Shown here one piece after another: positions 36,580-45,238 of a DNA stretch of 64,000 bases (positions within the stretch are counted from its first letter, which is position 1; each line of letters opens with the position of its first letter). The notes beneath the pieces are model-generated. The model worked only from the letters and a program-made list of their open reading frames with translations, was not told where the DNA came from and made no database searches. Source of the stretch: Pseudoxanthomonas sp. PXM01 (GTDB taxonomy: Bacteria; Pseudomonadota; Gammaproteobacteria; Xanthomonadales; Xanthomonadaceae); assembly GCF_014851815.1 (NCBI RefSeq), contig NZ_JACVAJ010000001.1, forward strand, positions 1,798,001-1,862,000, written 5' to 3'. The translations under genes were made by a program, and so were the position numbers.

Positions 36580-37341
36580 CTAGACCTTGTAGCCGGTATG
36601 GATCGCGACGATGCCGGCGGACAGGTTCTTGTAGCTGGTCCGGGCGAAGCCGGCCTCGTCCATCATGCCCTGCAGTTCGGCCTGCGGAGGATGCTGGCGG
36701 ATGCTTTCGGCCAGGTACTGGTAGCTGCCGGCGTCCTGGGCGAACAGCTGGCCCAGCTTCGGCAGCACCTTGAACGAATGGAAGTCGTACACCGGCTTGA
36801 ACCAGTCCACCGTGACCTCGGAGAACTCCAGCACGCGTGCCTGGCCGCCGACCTTCAGCACACGGTGCATGTCGCGCAGCGCGGCGGCCTTGTCGGTGAC
36901 GTTGCGCAGGCCGAAGGCGATCGTGACCAGGTCGAAGCTGGCGTCCGGGAAGGGCAGCGCCTCGGCGTTGCACTGCACGTATTCCAGGCCCTGCACCACG
37001 CCGCGGTCGGTCATACGGTCGCGACCGACCGACAGCATGCCGGCGTTGATGTCGCCCAGCACGATCTGGCCGGTGTCGCCCACCCGATCCTTCAGCAGCG
37101 CGGCGATGTCGCCGGTGCCGCCCGCCAGATCGAGCACCCGGTCGCCGCGCTTCACCTGGCAGGTGCCGACGAAGTAGCGCTTCCAGACCCGATGGATGCC
37201 GAGGCTCATCAGGTCGTTCATCAGGTCGTACTTGCCGGCCACCGAGGTGAAGACCTCGCCGACGAGCTTCTGCTTGTCCTTGGCGGCGACGTCGCGGAAG
37301 CCGAAATGGGTGGTGCCGCGTTCGTAGGGGGATTCGCTCAT
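36580..37341 (-). CDS. ubiE: Bifunctional demethylmenaquinone/2-methoxy-6-polyprenylbenzoquinol methyltransferase
   Basis: A 253-residue SAM-dependent C-methyltransferase of ubiquinone (and menaquinone) synthesis. N-terminal TTHFGFRDVAAKDKQKLVGE and VFTSVAGKYDLMNDLMSLGI, motif I VLDLAGGTGDIAALLKD, and the UbiE-specific GLRNVTDKAAALRDMHRVLK are all present. Length is that of UbiE. It stands alone at the edge of the metalloprotease array, on the same strand as the array. Confidence 0.96.
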   Translation of the reverse strand: MSESPYERGTTHFGFRDVAAKDKQKLVGEVFTSVAGKYDLMNDLMSLGIHRVWKRYFVGTCQVKRGDRVLDLAGGTGDIAALLKDRVGDTGQIVLGDINAGMLSVGRDRMTDRGVVQGLEYVQCNAEALPFPDASFDLVTIAFGLRNVTDKAAALRDMHRVLKVGGQARVLEFSEVTVDWFKPVYDFHSFKVLPKLGQLFAQDAGSYQYLAESIRQHPPQAELQGMMDEAGFARTSYKNLSAGIVAIHTGYKV

Positions 37342-37378
37342 GGCCGGATTATCGCACTACCCGCCGGCCGCGGTCCGT

Positions 37379-39013
37379 TCACCGTTCGGACGACGCGCAG
37401 GCCGCCGATGCCGGCCATCGCCGTGCCAGCAGGCCGCAGATGCTCCCCATGTGCGGACGCTTGCCCGCTGGTATGCCGGCATCCATGCGTCCCGTCGCCA
37501 CAGGCGTGGCGGACAAGGCAGGCAGGCTGCGTTCCAGCGCAGGCGCGGGCGTGCTCATGACGCGTGGACGTGGCCCGATACGCACCCGGAAACCCGTGGG
37601 TGTCGAGGCCACCACCGAGACCCAGTGCCGGCCATCCGGTGTATTCCATTGCTCTCCCACCTTCAGCATCGAGCCTTCGTTGCCCGACAGGTCGGCAGGC
37701 GGTGTGTCGGTGTCGACACTGTAGGCCACACCGTTGCCGCCTACCCGATGCAGGATCACTGCATCGCCGGCCAGCGAGGACTCGTAGGCTCCGCTGCGAC
37801 GCCTGGCTTCCACCGTGTAGAACTCGGCCTGGTAGGGGTCGGGCTGTGCCGCACCGGCCAGCACCACCAGCTGCACCTGGCTGGATGCCGCCACACTGCC
37901 CGCCTCCAGCACGATGTCGTGGGTCGCCTCGTTGTCCGCCGGCACGACCTGCTTGCGTGCCGCTGGAACCCATCCCAGGCGATCCCGCTGGTGCATAGCC
38001 AGGTGCTTGGGCAGCAGGCCCAACACAGGATCTGTGGTGGCATGGCGCCAGGCATCGCTCATCAGGTCCCACGGGTTGTCGTGGGTATCGGCATCGCCAT
38101 CGGAGTTGTCCGAATGCGGCAACCCGTAACCGTGCCCCATCTCATGCGCCAGGCTGGCGATGTTGTCCGACGCCCACGGCGGACTCCAGGTCGCACGGGT
38201 GCAGGCATACACGCCCTCGAGCAGGCCGCAGGCCCCGCCTCCCCATGCGCGACCATCGAGTTCGCCGTTGAACACCAGATTGATGCCCTGCACGTGGCGG
38301 AAATCGACATCCGCTTCCGCCTGTGCGACGCAGTCGTTGAACAGGCGCGACAGGTCGGCGCGAGGCTTCCCCGCAATCCCGGTGATGTAGTCGGACCTCA
38401 CCGCCGGCAACGTGTACCACCCGTATGCCGCGCTGCCGGCCAGATCGATGGCGCCCTGGGAGACTTCCGACCAGTAGTGGCCCAGTTGGCCCGGCGCGTT
38501 GCCGTACTGTGCCTGGAAGAACGCACGCGTTTTCGGTTCCACCGCCATGTCGGCGAACTTGCACATCAGCGTCACCCAGCGGGTGCCGCCCACCAAGGGC
38601 TCGGCCATCGCAATACGTCCACCGGCGTCGCGTGCGGTGGCGCGTTGCGGCAGGCGTCCGACCGGCACGATCGCCTCGATGGCGGGATCCGCCGCGATGC
38701 TCCCCCGCGGCCGGTAAGACACGGCCACACGCCGGTTCGACAATGCGGAAAGATCGCCCGCCGCGCGCGTGGCCTCGGCCTCGTCCAGCCGATAGCGCAG
38801 GCCCGGCCCGAGCTCCAGCCAGGCCTCAATCGTGGGTGGCACCGTCACATGGCCCTGGGGCGCAGCGCGTGCATCGCCCCACCGCAGCTGCAGCGTGCCC
38901 TGCACGATGTCGCGCGCCATGGCGTGCGTGTTCAGACAGGCACCGACCACCAGCATCACGACACCTGCGAGGGCCGGACGGACGGTCATTTTCCCAGTTC
39001 GCTGCGATCCCAC
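37379..39013 (-). CDS. Secreted M6-like zinc metalloprotease, paralogue 1 of 4
   Basis: A 544-residue exported metalloprotease. A signal peptide (GVVMLVVGACLNTHAMA) leads to an N-terminal domain that starts VQGTLQLRWGD, as in its three neighbours. The peptidase domain has WVTLMCKFADMAVE, GHYWSEVSQGAIDL and WYTLP, and the zinc site HEMGHGYGLPHSDNSDGD (about residue 288), with a Met-turn WDLMSDAW. The consensus HExxHxxGxxH is that of metzincin-type enzymes, and the arrangement resembles the M6 (immune inhibitor A) group. A Pro/Ser linker precedes a C-terminal C-x12-C-A-x3-R tail. The start is GTG with an AGGGAG site; ATG at 38989 is an alternative. Substrate is unknown. Confidence 0.85.
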   Translation of the reverse strand: MGSQRTGKMTVRPALAGVVMLVVGACLNTHAMARDIVQGTLQLRWGDARAAPQGHVTVPPTIEAWLELGPGLRYRLDEAEATRAAGDLSALSNRRVAVSYRPRGSIAADPAIEAIVPVGRLPQRATARDAGGRIAMAEPLVGGTRWVTLMCKFADMAVEPKTRAFFQAQYGNAPGQLGHYWSEVSQGAIDLAGSAAYGWYTLPAVRSDYITGIAGKPRADLSRLFNDCVAQAEADVDFRHVQGINLVFNGELDGRAWGGGACGLLEGVYACTRATWSPPWASDNIASLAHEMGHGYGLPHSDNSDGDADTHDNPWDLMSDAWRHATTDPVLGLLPKHLAMHQRDRLGWVPAARKQVVPADNEATHDIVLEAGSVAASSQVQLVVLAGAAQPDPYQAEFYTVEARRRSGAYESSLAGDAVILHRVGGNGVAYSVDTDTPPADLSGNEGSMLKVGEQWNTPDGRHWVSVVASTPTGFRVRIGPRPRVMSTPAPALERSLPALSATPVATGRMDAGIPAGKRPHMGSICGLLARRWPASAACASSER

Positions 39014-39027
39014 GTCGGTCTCCCTGT

Positions 39028-39045
39028 CGTGACATCACACTCACG
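39028..39045. promoter_or_regulatory. Inverted repeat near the start of protease paralogue 1
   Basis: CGTGA (39028-39032) and TCACG (39041-39045) flank an 8 bp spacer, 15 bp before the GTG start of paralogue 1. It recalls a Clp/CRP-type site but has an 8 bp spacer instead of 6, and lies close to the ribosome-binding site. A weak call. Confidence 0.3.
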
Positions 39046-39175
39046 ATCTAAGCTTTATCGCGATCCGGCGTCCAAGCAGGAAACCGGTCGCATGACCGGT
39101 GCCACCGCTTGTTCCAATCCGCGATGCAGCGCACGTTCCGACGGTTTCCGCCCACCCCACACCCCTCCAGATCCA

Positions 39176-40864
39176 TCACCGGGTCAGCAAGGCGCACACC
39201 ATCGGCATCCGCAGGAGACGTGGCATGCGCTCGCATCCGCGTGATCGTGGCGCCGAAGCGGCTGCGGTGCGCGTGACGACCGCAGACGATGCCGCAGACG
39301 GCAGCGTCCTGAGCGCCGCGCCCGTCTGCGGCTTGCCGGCGCCTTGCAGCAGGGCAGGCGTCGGGGCGCTCATCGCGCGCGGACGCGGCCCCACCCGTAC
39401 CACGAAACCTTGCGCCGTCTCCGAGACCACCTGCACCCAGTGGCGCTCATCGGGGGTACTCCATTGCTCGCCCACCTTCAGCATCGAACCTTCGTTGCCG
39501 GAGAAATTCGCCGCCGGCGTGTCGGTATCGACACTGCGGGCGATGCCGTAGTCCTCGATCCGATGGATGATCACCGCATCGCCCGCCAGCGCAGACTCGT
39601 AGAGGCCATGACGACGACGCGCCTCCAGCGTGTAGATGACGGTCTTGTAGGGATCCGGTTGCGCCGGCATCGCCAGTACCAGAAGCTGCACGCCACCGGT
39701 GCCTTCCATGCCTGCCGCGTCCAGCACGATCTCGTGCGTGTCGCGGTTGTCCGAGACGAGGACGTGCTTGCGATCCGGCGCCACCCAACCCAGCCGTTCG
39801 CGCTGGTAAGCGCTCAGGTACTTCGGCAGCAAACCGTAGGTCGTATCGGTGACGGCCCCGCGCCAGGCATCGCTCATCAGGTCCCAGGGATTGTCGTAGG
39901 TGTCGTTGTCGCCGTCGGAGTTGTCCGAGTGCGGCAACCCGTAGCCGTGCCCCATCTCGTGCGCGAGCGGTGCCAGGTTGTTGAACGACCACGGCGGATT
40001 CCACGTCGCACGCGTGCAGGTGTAGCTGCCATCGAGCATCGCGCAGGCGCCTCCGCCCCATGCACGGCCATCGAGTTCGTCGTTGAACATCAGGTTGACG
40101 CCCTGCGCACCACCGAAATCGACCGCCGCATCGGCCTGTGCGGTGCAGTCGGCGAACAGCAGCGACAGGTCCGCCCGTGGCCGGCCCTCGACGATCGCGA
40201 CATAGGCCGATCTCGGCTTCGGCAGCGTGTACCAGCCGTGCGCACTGCTGCCTTCCAAGTCGATCGCGCCTTGCGAAACGACGGACCAGTAGTGGCCCAG
40301 CTGGCCCGGCGCGTTGCCGTACTGGGACTGGAAATAGGCGCGTGGCTTCTGCTCGGCGGCGACATCGGCGAACTTGCACATCAGCGTGATCCAGCGCGTA
40401 CGGCCGATCATCGGCGCCGCCGCCATCACCCGACCATCCTTGCCCACGGCCAACGCGCGCTGCGGCACCCGATCCGCCGGCACGATGGCGCTGATCGCCG
40501 GTGCGGGGCCGGAGACGGACATCAGCTTGTCCGCTGAGGCCGTGTTCCCGCGCGTGTCGTAGGACACCGCGACCCGGCGGTTCGCCAGCGCATACAGGTC
40601 GCCTGCCGCCCGTCGGGCCTGCGCCACGTCCAGCCGATAGCGCTTGCCGGGGCCTGCATCCAGCCATGCTTCGAACGGCGATGACGACGGCGCAACGCCT
40701 TGCGGTGCGCGCGGTGCGTCGCCCCACCGCAGTTGGAGCACGCCATGCACGACATCGTCCCGCTGCGTGTCGATCGCCATCGCCCCACCCGCAAACAGGC
40801 ACGCCACGAGCGCACAGCACCGCGCGACCGCGCGCCGCGCGGCCCCATTGTTCACGCCCATCAT
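39176..40864 (-). CDS. Secreted M6-like zinc metalloprotease, paralogue 2 of 4
   Basis: A 562-residue member of the same tandem family. The signal peptide ends ACLFAGGAMA, the conserved start of the mature part is VVHGVLQLRWGDAPRAPQG, and the zinc site HEMGHGYGLPHSDNSDGD is near residue 300 with WDLMSDAW after it. The body (FYTLE-type MTVIYTLEARRRHGLYE and RIEDYGIARSVDTDT) is closest to paralogue 3. A Pro/Ala/Ser-rich linker precedes the tail CERMPRLLRMPMVCALLTR. A CGGAGTGA ribosome site overlaps the ATG start. It has its own 250 bp upstream spacer, so it may be expressed independently. Confidence 0.87.
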   Translation of the reverse strand: MMGVNNGAARRAVARCCALVACLFAGGAMAIDTQRDDVVHGVLQLRWGDAPRAPQGVAPSSSPFEAWLDAGPGKRYRLDVAQARRAAGDLYALANRRVAVSYDTRGNTASADKLMSVSGPAPAISAIVPADRVPQRALAVGKDGRVMAAAPMIGRTRWITLMCKFADVAAEQKPRAYFQSQYGNAPGQLGHYWSVVSQGAIDLEGSSAHGWYTLPKPRSAYVAIVEGRPRADLSLLFADCTAQADAAVDFGGAQGVNLMFNDELDGRAWGGGACAMLDGSYTCTRATWNPPWSFNNLAPLAHEMGHGYGLPHSDNSDGDNDTYDNPWDLMSDAWRGAVTDTTYGLLPKYLSAYQRERLGWVAPDRKHVLVSDNRDTHEIVLDAAGMEGTGGVQLLVLAMPAQPDPYKTVIYTLEARRRHGLYESALAGDAVIIHRIEDYGIARSVDTDTPAANFSGNEGSMLKVGEQWSTPDERHWVQVVSETAQGFVVRVGPRPRAMSAPTPALLQGAGKPQTGAALRTLPSAASSAVVTRTAAASAPRSRGCERMPRLLRMPMVCALLTR

Positions 40865-41114
40865 TCACTCCGAGTTCGCGCAGTGACGCGCGACTACTCG
40901 GGACATCGCCAAGACGCGTCCAATGCGGCAAGCGGATCCGCGTTTTCGGCGGCGACATTCCGTTTCTGGAATGCACGTCGATCTTCGTCTGCGCTGCTTT
41001 GCGCATTCCGTCGGAACGCATACGAATGCGGCCGTGTCCGCTCCTCGCACGTCCTGTCACATGGGAATGCGATTACATCGACACTCTCTGCTCAAGATCG
41101 AAGCCACGCCACGC

Positions 41115-42800
41115 TCAGCGCTCGAGCAGCGCGCAGACAGGGGCCAGCCGCAACAGGGTCGGCAACGCATCGCAGCCGCGCCGACGCGCCACCTGCGGCC
41201 GGGCAGCCGGCGCGGGGCTGGAAGGGCGTGGCGTCGCGGGAGACGACGACGCCACCGGCGTCGGGCGCACCAGCACGGGAGCCGGGGAGCTCATGGCGCG
41301 CGGACGGGGACCGACCCGCACCACGAATCCCTGCGCGGTGGCGGACACCACTTCCACCCAGTGCAGTTCGTCCGGCGTGCTCCAGCGCCCTCCCACCTTC
41401 AGCATCGAGCCTTCGTTGCTGGAGAAGTTCGCGGCCGGCGTATCGCGGTCGACGCTGTAGGCGATGCCGTAGTCCTCGAGCCGGTGGATGATCACCGCAT
41501 CGCCCGCCAGGTTCGCTTCGTACGTGCCGGTGCGGCGGCGTGCCTCCAGGGTGTAGATCACGGTCTTGTACGGATCCGGCTGCGCCGGGAGGGCGAGCAC
41601 CACCAGCTGCGTGTTGGCCGTCTTCATGACGCTTCCCGCATCCAGCACGAACTCCAGCGTCTCGCGGTTGTTGGCCGCCACGATGCGCTTGCGCGACGCC
41701 GGCAGCCAGCCCAGGCGCTCGCGCTGGTACATGTTCGGATGCTTCGGGAGCAGGCCGTAGGTCGCATCGGTGGTCGCGTGGCGCCACGCATCGCTCATGA
41801 CGTCCCACGGATTGTCGTAGGTATCGCTGTCGCCGTCTGAGTTGTTGGAATGCGGCAGTCCGTAGCCATGACCCATCTCGTGCGCCAGCGGTGCGAGATT
41901 GGCGAACGACCACGGCGGACTCCACGTCACCCGCGTGCACGTGTAGGTGCCGTCCAGCGTGGCGCAGGCACCGCCGCCCCACGAATTGCCGTCGAGTTCG
42001 CCGTTGAACATCAGGTTGACGCCCTGGATGCCGGCGAAGTCGACGTCGGCATCGGCGGCCGACGCGCAATCGGAGAACAGTTCCGACAGCTGCGCCTTCT
42101 GCTTGCCGTTGACGTCCGCCAGGTAGGCCGAGCGCGGCTTCGGCAACGTGTACCAGCCGTGTGCGGAACTGCCCGCCAGGTTGATCTGCCCGTAAGAAAC
42201 CTCGGCCCAGTAGTGGCCCAGCTGTCCCGGTGCGTTGCCGTACTGGTCCTGGAAGAAGCTGCGCGGCTTCTGCTCGGTCGCGATGTCGGCGAACTTGCAC
42301 ATCAGGGTGACCCAGCGGGTCGCACCGAGTATCGGTGCCGACGACATCACGCGTCCGTCCGCACCCATCGCGAGCGCACGTTGCGGCAGCCTGTCCGTCG
42401 GCACGATGGTGCTGATCGCCGGTAGCGCGCCGGAGGCGGACATGACCTTCGACGACGTCGCGATGCTCGTGCGCGTGTCGTACGACACCGCTACGCGGCG
42501 GTTCGCCAGCGCATACAGGTCGCCCGCCGCGCGCTGCGCCTGCGCCACGTCCAGCGCCACGCGCTGCCCGGGGCCCATGTCCAGCCAGGCGTCCAGCTGC
42601 GGCTGCGCCTGCACACGCCCCGGCAGCGCGCGCGGAGGATCCGCCCACTGCAGCTGCAATGTTCCCTGCACCACCGTTTCCGCCTTCAGAGGAAGGACGG
42701 GGAGGATGCATGCCAATACCGACATTCCAGCGACGAAGAGCGCCCGAACGCTCCTGCATCGCGTGTCGGCTGATCGGTGTTTGACCACGCGCGACCCCAT
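41115..42800 (-). CDS. Secreted M6-like zinc metalloprotease, paralogue 3 of 4
   Basis: A 561-residue member of the tandem family. A long basic N-region and a hydrophobic core (MSVLACILPVLPLKA) give an export signal, followed by VVQGTLQLQWADPPRALPG. The zinc site is HEMGHGYGLPHSNNSDGD (about residue 306), with Asn for the usual Asp after the third His motif, and WDVMSDAW is the Met-turn. A Pro/Ala/Ser-rich linker runs into the tail CDALPTLLRLAPVCALLER. No good ribosome site precedes 42800, so the internal ATG at MSVLACIL could be the start. Confidence 0.86.
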   Translation of the reverse strand: MGSRVVKHRSADTRCRSVRALFVAGMSVLACILPVLPLKAETVVQGTLQLQWADPPRALPGRVQAQPQLDAWLDMGPGQRVALDVAQAQRAAGDLYALANRRVAVSYDTRTSIATSSKVMSASGALPAISTIVPTDRLPQRALAMGADGRVMSSAPILGATRWVTLMCKFADIATEQKPRSFFQDQYGNAPGQLGHYWAEVSYGQINLAGSSAHGWYTLPKPRSAYLADVNGKQKAQLSELFSDCASAADADVDFAGIQGVNLMFNGELDGNSWGGGACATLDGTYTCTRVTWSPPWSFANLAPLAHEMGHGYGLPHSNNSDGDSDTYDNPWDVMSDAWRHATTDATYGLLPKHPNMYQRERLGWLPASRKRIVAANNRETLEFVLDAGSVMKTANTQLVVLALPAQPDPYKTVIYTLEARRRTGTYEANLAGDAVIIHRLEDYGIAYSVDRDTPAANFSSNEGSMLKVGGRWSTPDELHWVEVVSATAQGFVVRVGPRPRAMSSPAPVLVRPTPVASSSPATPRPSSPAPAARPQVARRRGCDALPTLLRLAPVCALLER

Positions 42801-42991
42801 TTGCAGCCGGCGGGTCGAGATGACGCCGCCATGGTCGGGGTGTCGGCAGGAAGCAGGAGGTCTTGAGGGGACTTTCGCGCGAATCGCGCTGGATGTTCCG
42901 AACTGCGATGCAGGTCAGGAATCGATCGCGAACATCATCGTCTTCCGTCCCGACAACGCGCACTCACGCGATGTCGGGGCGCACCGGAACA

Positions 42992-43010
42992 TGTAGGGAC
43001 ATCCCCTACA
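42992..43010 (-). other. Hairpin just after the stop of protease paralogue 4
   Basis: Perfect 7 bp arms TGTAGGG and CCCTACA around a 5 bp loop, starting 2 bp after the stop codon. It has no T tract, so it is more likely a 3'-end stabilising or processing hairpin than a strong terminator. Confidence 0.45.
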
Positions 43011-43011
43011 G

Positions 43012-44628
43012 TCAGCGTTCGCGGATCGCACATGCGATGACAGGCGAGCGCATGCCGCCCGCGGTGCAGTGCGCGACGGTCGGCGTGCGCTCGCGTGCGC
43101 CGCCGGATACCGGCTGCGCGGCCGGCAAGGCGAGGGAAGATGGCGACACGGCATCCGGCTTCAATCGCGGCGGCAACGGCGTACTCATCACCCGCGCCTG
43201 CCCGACCGTCAGCACGAAGCCGGTCGCCGTCTGCGCCTTGACGGTGACCACGTGCGAACCCTCGGGCGTAAGCCAGCGCTCGCCTACCTTGAACATCGAT
43301 CCTTCGTTGTTCGAACGGTTGGCGGGCGGCACGTCGGCATCGATGCTGTAGGCCGTCCCGGACCGCTCGACCTTGTGGATGATCACCGCATTGCCCGCCA
43401 GGCTGCCTTCGTACGGCCCCTCGCGCTTTCTCGCTTCCAGGGTGTACACCACGGTGGCATAGGGATCGGCCTGCGGCGACAGCGAGAGCACCAGCATCTG
43501 CACGTTCGTCGATCCGGCAATGTGCGCGTAATCGAGGGCGACATCGCGCGGCGCCTGGTCGCCGAGCGCCACGATCTGCTGGCGCGGTGCATCGACCCAG
43601 CTCAGCCGGTGGCGCTGAAAGATGTTGATGTGCTTAGGACGCGTACCGTACGTGGTATCGCCGACCGCATTCGACCAGCTGTCGCTCATCACGTCCCACG
43701 GATTGTCGTAGGTGTCGTCGTCTCCGTCGGAATTGTCGGAGTGCGGCAGGCCGTAGCCGTGCCCCATCTCGTGCGCGAGTGGCGCGAGGTTGCCGAACGA
43801 CCACGGAGGATTCCACGTGACCCGCTTGCACAGGCGCGCGCCACGCACCGTGGCGCAGCTCTGTCCGCCCCAGGCGTAACCGTCCAGATTGCCGTTGAAC
43901 ATCATGTTGATGCCCACCGGCGCGGTGAGGTTGACCGTGTCCGGCGCGGCCGACGCGCAGTCGGCGAACAGTTTGTTGAGGTCCGCCTTGTCCTTGCCGT
44001 CCACCGTCGTGACGTAGGTGGATCGCGGATTCGGCAGCGTGTACCAGCCATGCGCCGTGCTGCCCGTTAGGTTGATCTTGTTGTACGACACCTCTCGCCA
44101 GTAGTGGCCCAACTGGCCCACGCCCTCGCCGTACTGGGACTGGAAGAAGGCCTGGTCCTTCTGTTCGTCCGCGATGTCGCTGAACTTGCACATCAGCGTC
44201 ACCCAGCGCGTGGTGCCGCTGATCGGCGCCGCCGCCATCACGCGCGCGTTGGCGGCCTGCACGGATGCGGACGACGCCACGCGATCGGCGGGCACGATCG
44301 CCTCGATGGCCGGCATGGAGGACATGATGCGTCCTGCGGGCGCGAAGGCCACGGCGACGCGGCGGTTGGCCAGCACATACAGGTCGCCCGCGGCGAGCTT
44401 CGCCTGCGCCGGGTCGAGGCGGATGCGGGTCCCGTCGTCCTTCAGCAGCGAGGCGTTGAACTGCGGCGCAAGCCGCGGCTGTCCTTTCGCCGCAGGGGGT
44501 GGATCGCCCCATTCGAGGTGCAGCAATCCCTGTTCGATGGTCTGTGCGCGTGCGGCCGACATTGCACACATGACCAGCACCGCCATCGCCCACGCGCGGC
44601 ACGGCGCCGCCCTGGCATCCTTCCCCAT
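43012..44628 (-). CDS. Secreted M6-like zinc metalloprotease, paralogue 4 of 4
   Basis: A 538-residue protease, first in the order of transcription and the most diverged of the four. A signal peptide (VLVMCAMSAARA) is followed by the mature start IEQGLLHLEWGDPPPAAKG. The zinc site is HEMGHGYGLPHSDNSDGD (about residue 285) and the Met-turn WDVMSDSW. Cysteine positions differ (RGARLCKRVTWNPPW, QSCATV). The tail is CTAGGMRSPVIACAIRER. GGAG lies 5 bases before the ATG. A Clp/CRP-like site lies 76 bp upstream. Short linker compared with paralogues 2 and 3. Confidence 0.86.
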   Translation of the reverse strand: MGKDARAAPCRAWAMAVLVMCAMSAARAQTIEQGLLHLEWGDPPPAAKGQPRLAPQFNASLLKDDGTRIRLDPAQAKLAAGDLYVLANRRVAVAFAPAGRIMSSMPAIEAIVPADRVASSASVQAANARVMAAAPISGTTRWVTLMCKFSDIADEQKDQAFFQSQYGEGVGQLGHYWREVSYNKINLTGSTAHGWYTLPNPRSTYVTTVDGKDKADLNKLFADCASAAPDTVNLTAPVGINMMFNGNLDGYAWGGQSCATVRGARLCKRVTWNPPWSFGNLAPLAHEMGHGYGLPHSDNSDGDDDTYDNPWDVMSDSWSNAVGDTTYGTRPKHINIFQRHRLSWVDAPRQQIVALGDQAPRDVALDYAHIAGSTNVQMLVLSLSPQADPYATVVYTLEARKREGPYEGSLAGNAVIIHKVERSGTAYSIDADVPPANRSNNEGSMFKVGERWLTPEGSHVVTVKAQTATGFVLTVGQARVMSTPLPPRLKPDAVSPSSLALPAAQPVSGGARERTPTVAHCTAGGMRSPVIACAIRER

Positions 44629-44703
44629 GATCTCCGACTCCCCGGGTTCCGGTGCGCCTTCCGCACCGCGTCCTGCGTTCTAACCGCTCGCCGGCGTATC
44701 CGC

Positions 44704-44719
44704 CGTGAGTGGCATCACA
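44704..44719. promoter_or_regulatory. Predicted Clp/CRP-like binding site
   Basis: CGTGA-N6-TCACA (TGTGA-N6-TCACG read leftward) matches the CRP consensus TGTGA-N6-TCACA at 9 of 10 positions. It lies in the 141 bp spacer between paralogue 4 and the deaminase, 76 bp before the protease start. In Xanthomonas the CRP homologue Clp drives secreted enzymes and is released by c-di-GMP; that link here is inference. Confidence 0.45.
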
Positions 44720-44769
44720 TTCTCCAAGTGTGTGATCCTGCGCGCCCGACGTCGCCGACTTTCTTCCGC

Positions 44770-45225
44770 ATGGACCACGCCATCGACTATCGCGCCCTTC
44801 TCCAGACCGCCATCGCCGAAGCCCGGCAGGGACTCGCCGAAGGCGGCATTCCCATCGGCGCCGCTCTCTACCATCAGGATGGGCGCCTGCTCGGCTGCGG
44901 CCACAACCGGCGCGTGCAGGAAGGCGACCCCTCCGTGCATGGCGAAACCGACGCGTTCCGCAAGGCCGGCCGTCAGCGTCGCTACCGCGACACGATCATG
45001 GTCACGACGCTGGCGCCCTGCTGGTACTGCAGCGGACTGGTGCGTCAGTTCAACATCGGTACCGTGGTGGTGGGCGAATCGGTGACGTTCCGGGGCGGCA
45101 TCGACTGGCTGCGCGAGTCCGGCGTCAACGTCGTCGACCTGCAGAGCCAGGAATGCATCGATCTGCTCGGCGGCTACATCCGCGCCAATCCCGAGGTGTG
45201 GAACGAGGACATCGGCGAGGACTGA
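44770..45225 (+). CDS. Cytidine/deoxycytidylate-type nucleoside deaminase
   Basis: A 151-residue zinc deaminase of the CDA superfamily. The HxE zinc/proton-shuttle motif HGETDAFRKAG is near residue 57 and the CxxC zinc motif LAPCWYCSG near residue 84. This spacing and the C-terminal segment resemble fungal-type cytosine deaminase, so cytosine or a modified base is a likely substrate, but that is only similarity. The start ATG at 44770 is chosen because it begins the conserved fold. It is divergent from the metalloprotease array. Confidence 0.87.
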   Translation: MDHAIDYRALLQTAIAEARQGLAEGGIPIGAALYHQDGRLLGCGHNRRVQEGDPSVHGETDAFRKAGRQRRYRDTIMVTTLAPCWYCSGLVRQFNIGTVVVGESVTFRGGIDWLRESGVNVVDLQSQECIDLLGGYIRANPEVWNEDIGED

Positions 45226-45238
45226 GCGCCAGGTATCC

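Noticed and set aside
41092-42963. A 623-codon minus-strand frame over protease paralogue 3
   Set aside because: It is in another frame from the protease, with no zinc motif; a shadow of high GC.
44720-44740. A second Clp-like half site (TGTGTGATCC)
   Set aside because: Only one half matches; the other half is absent.
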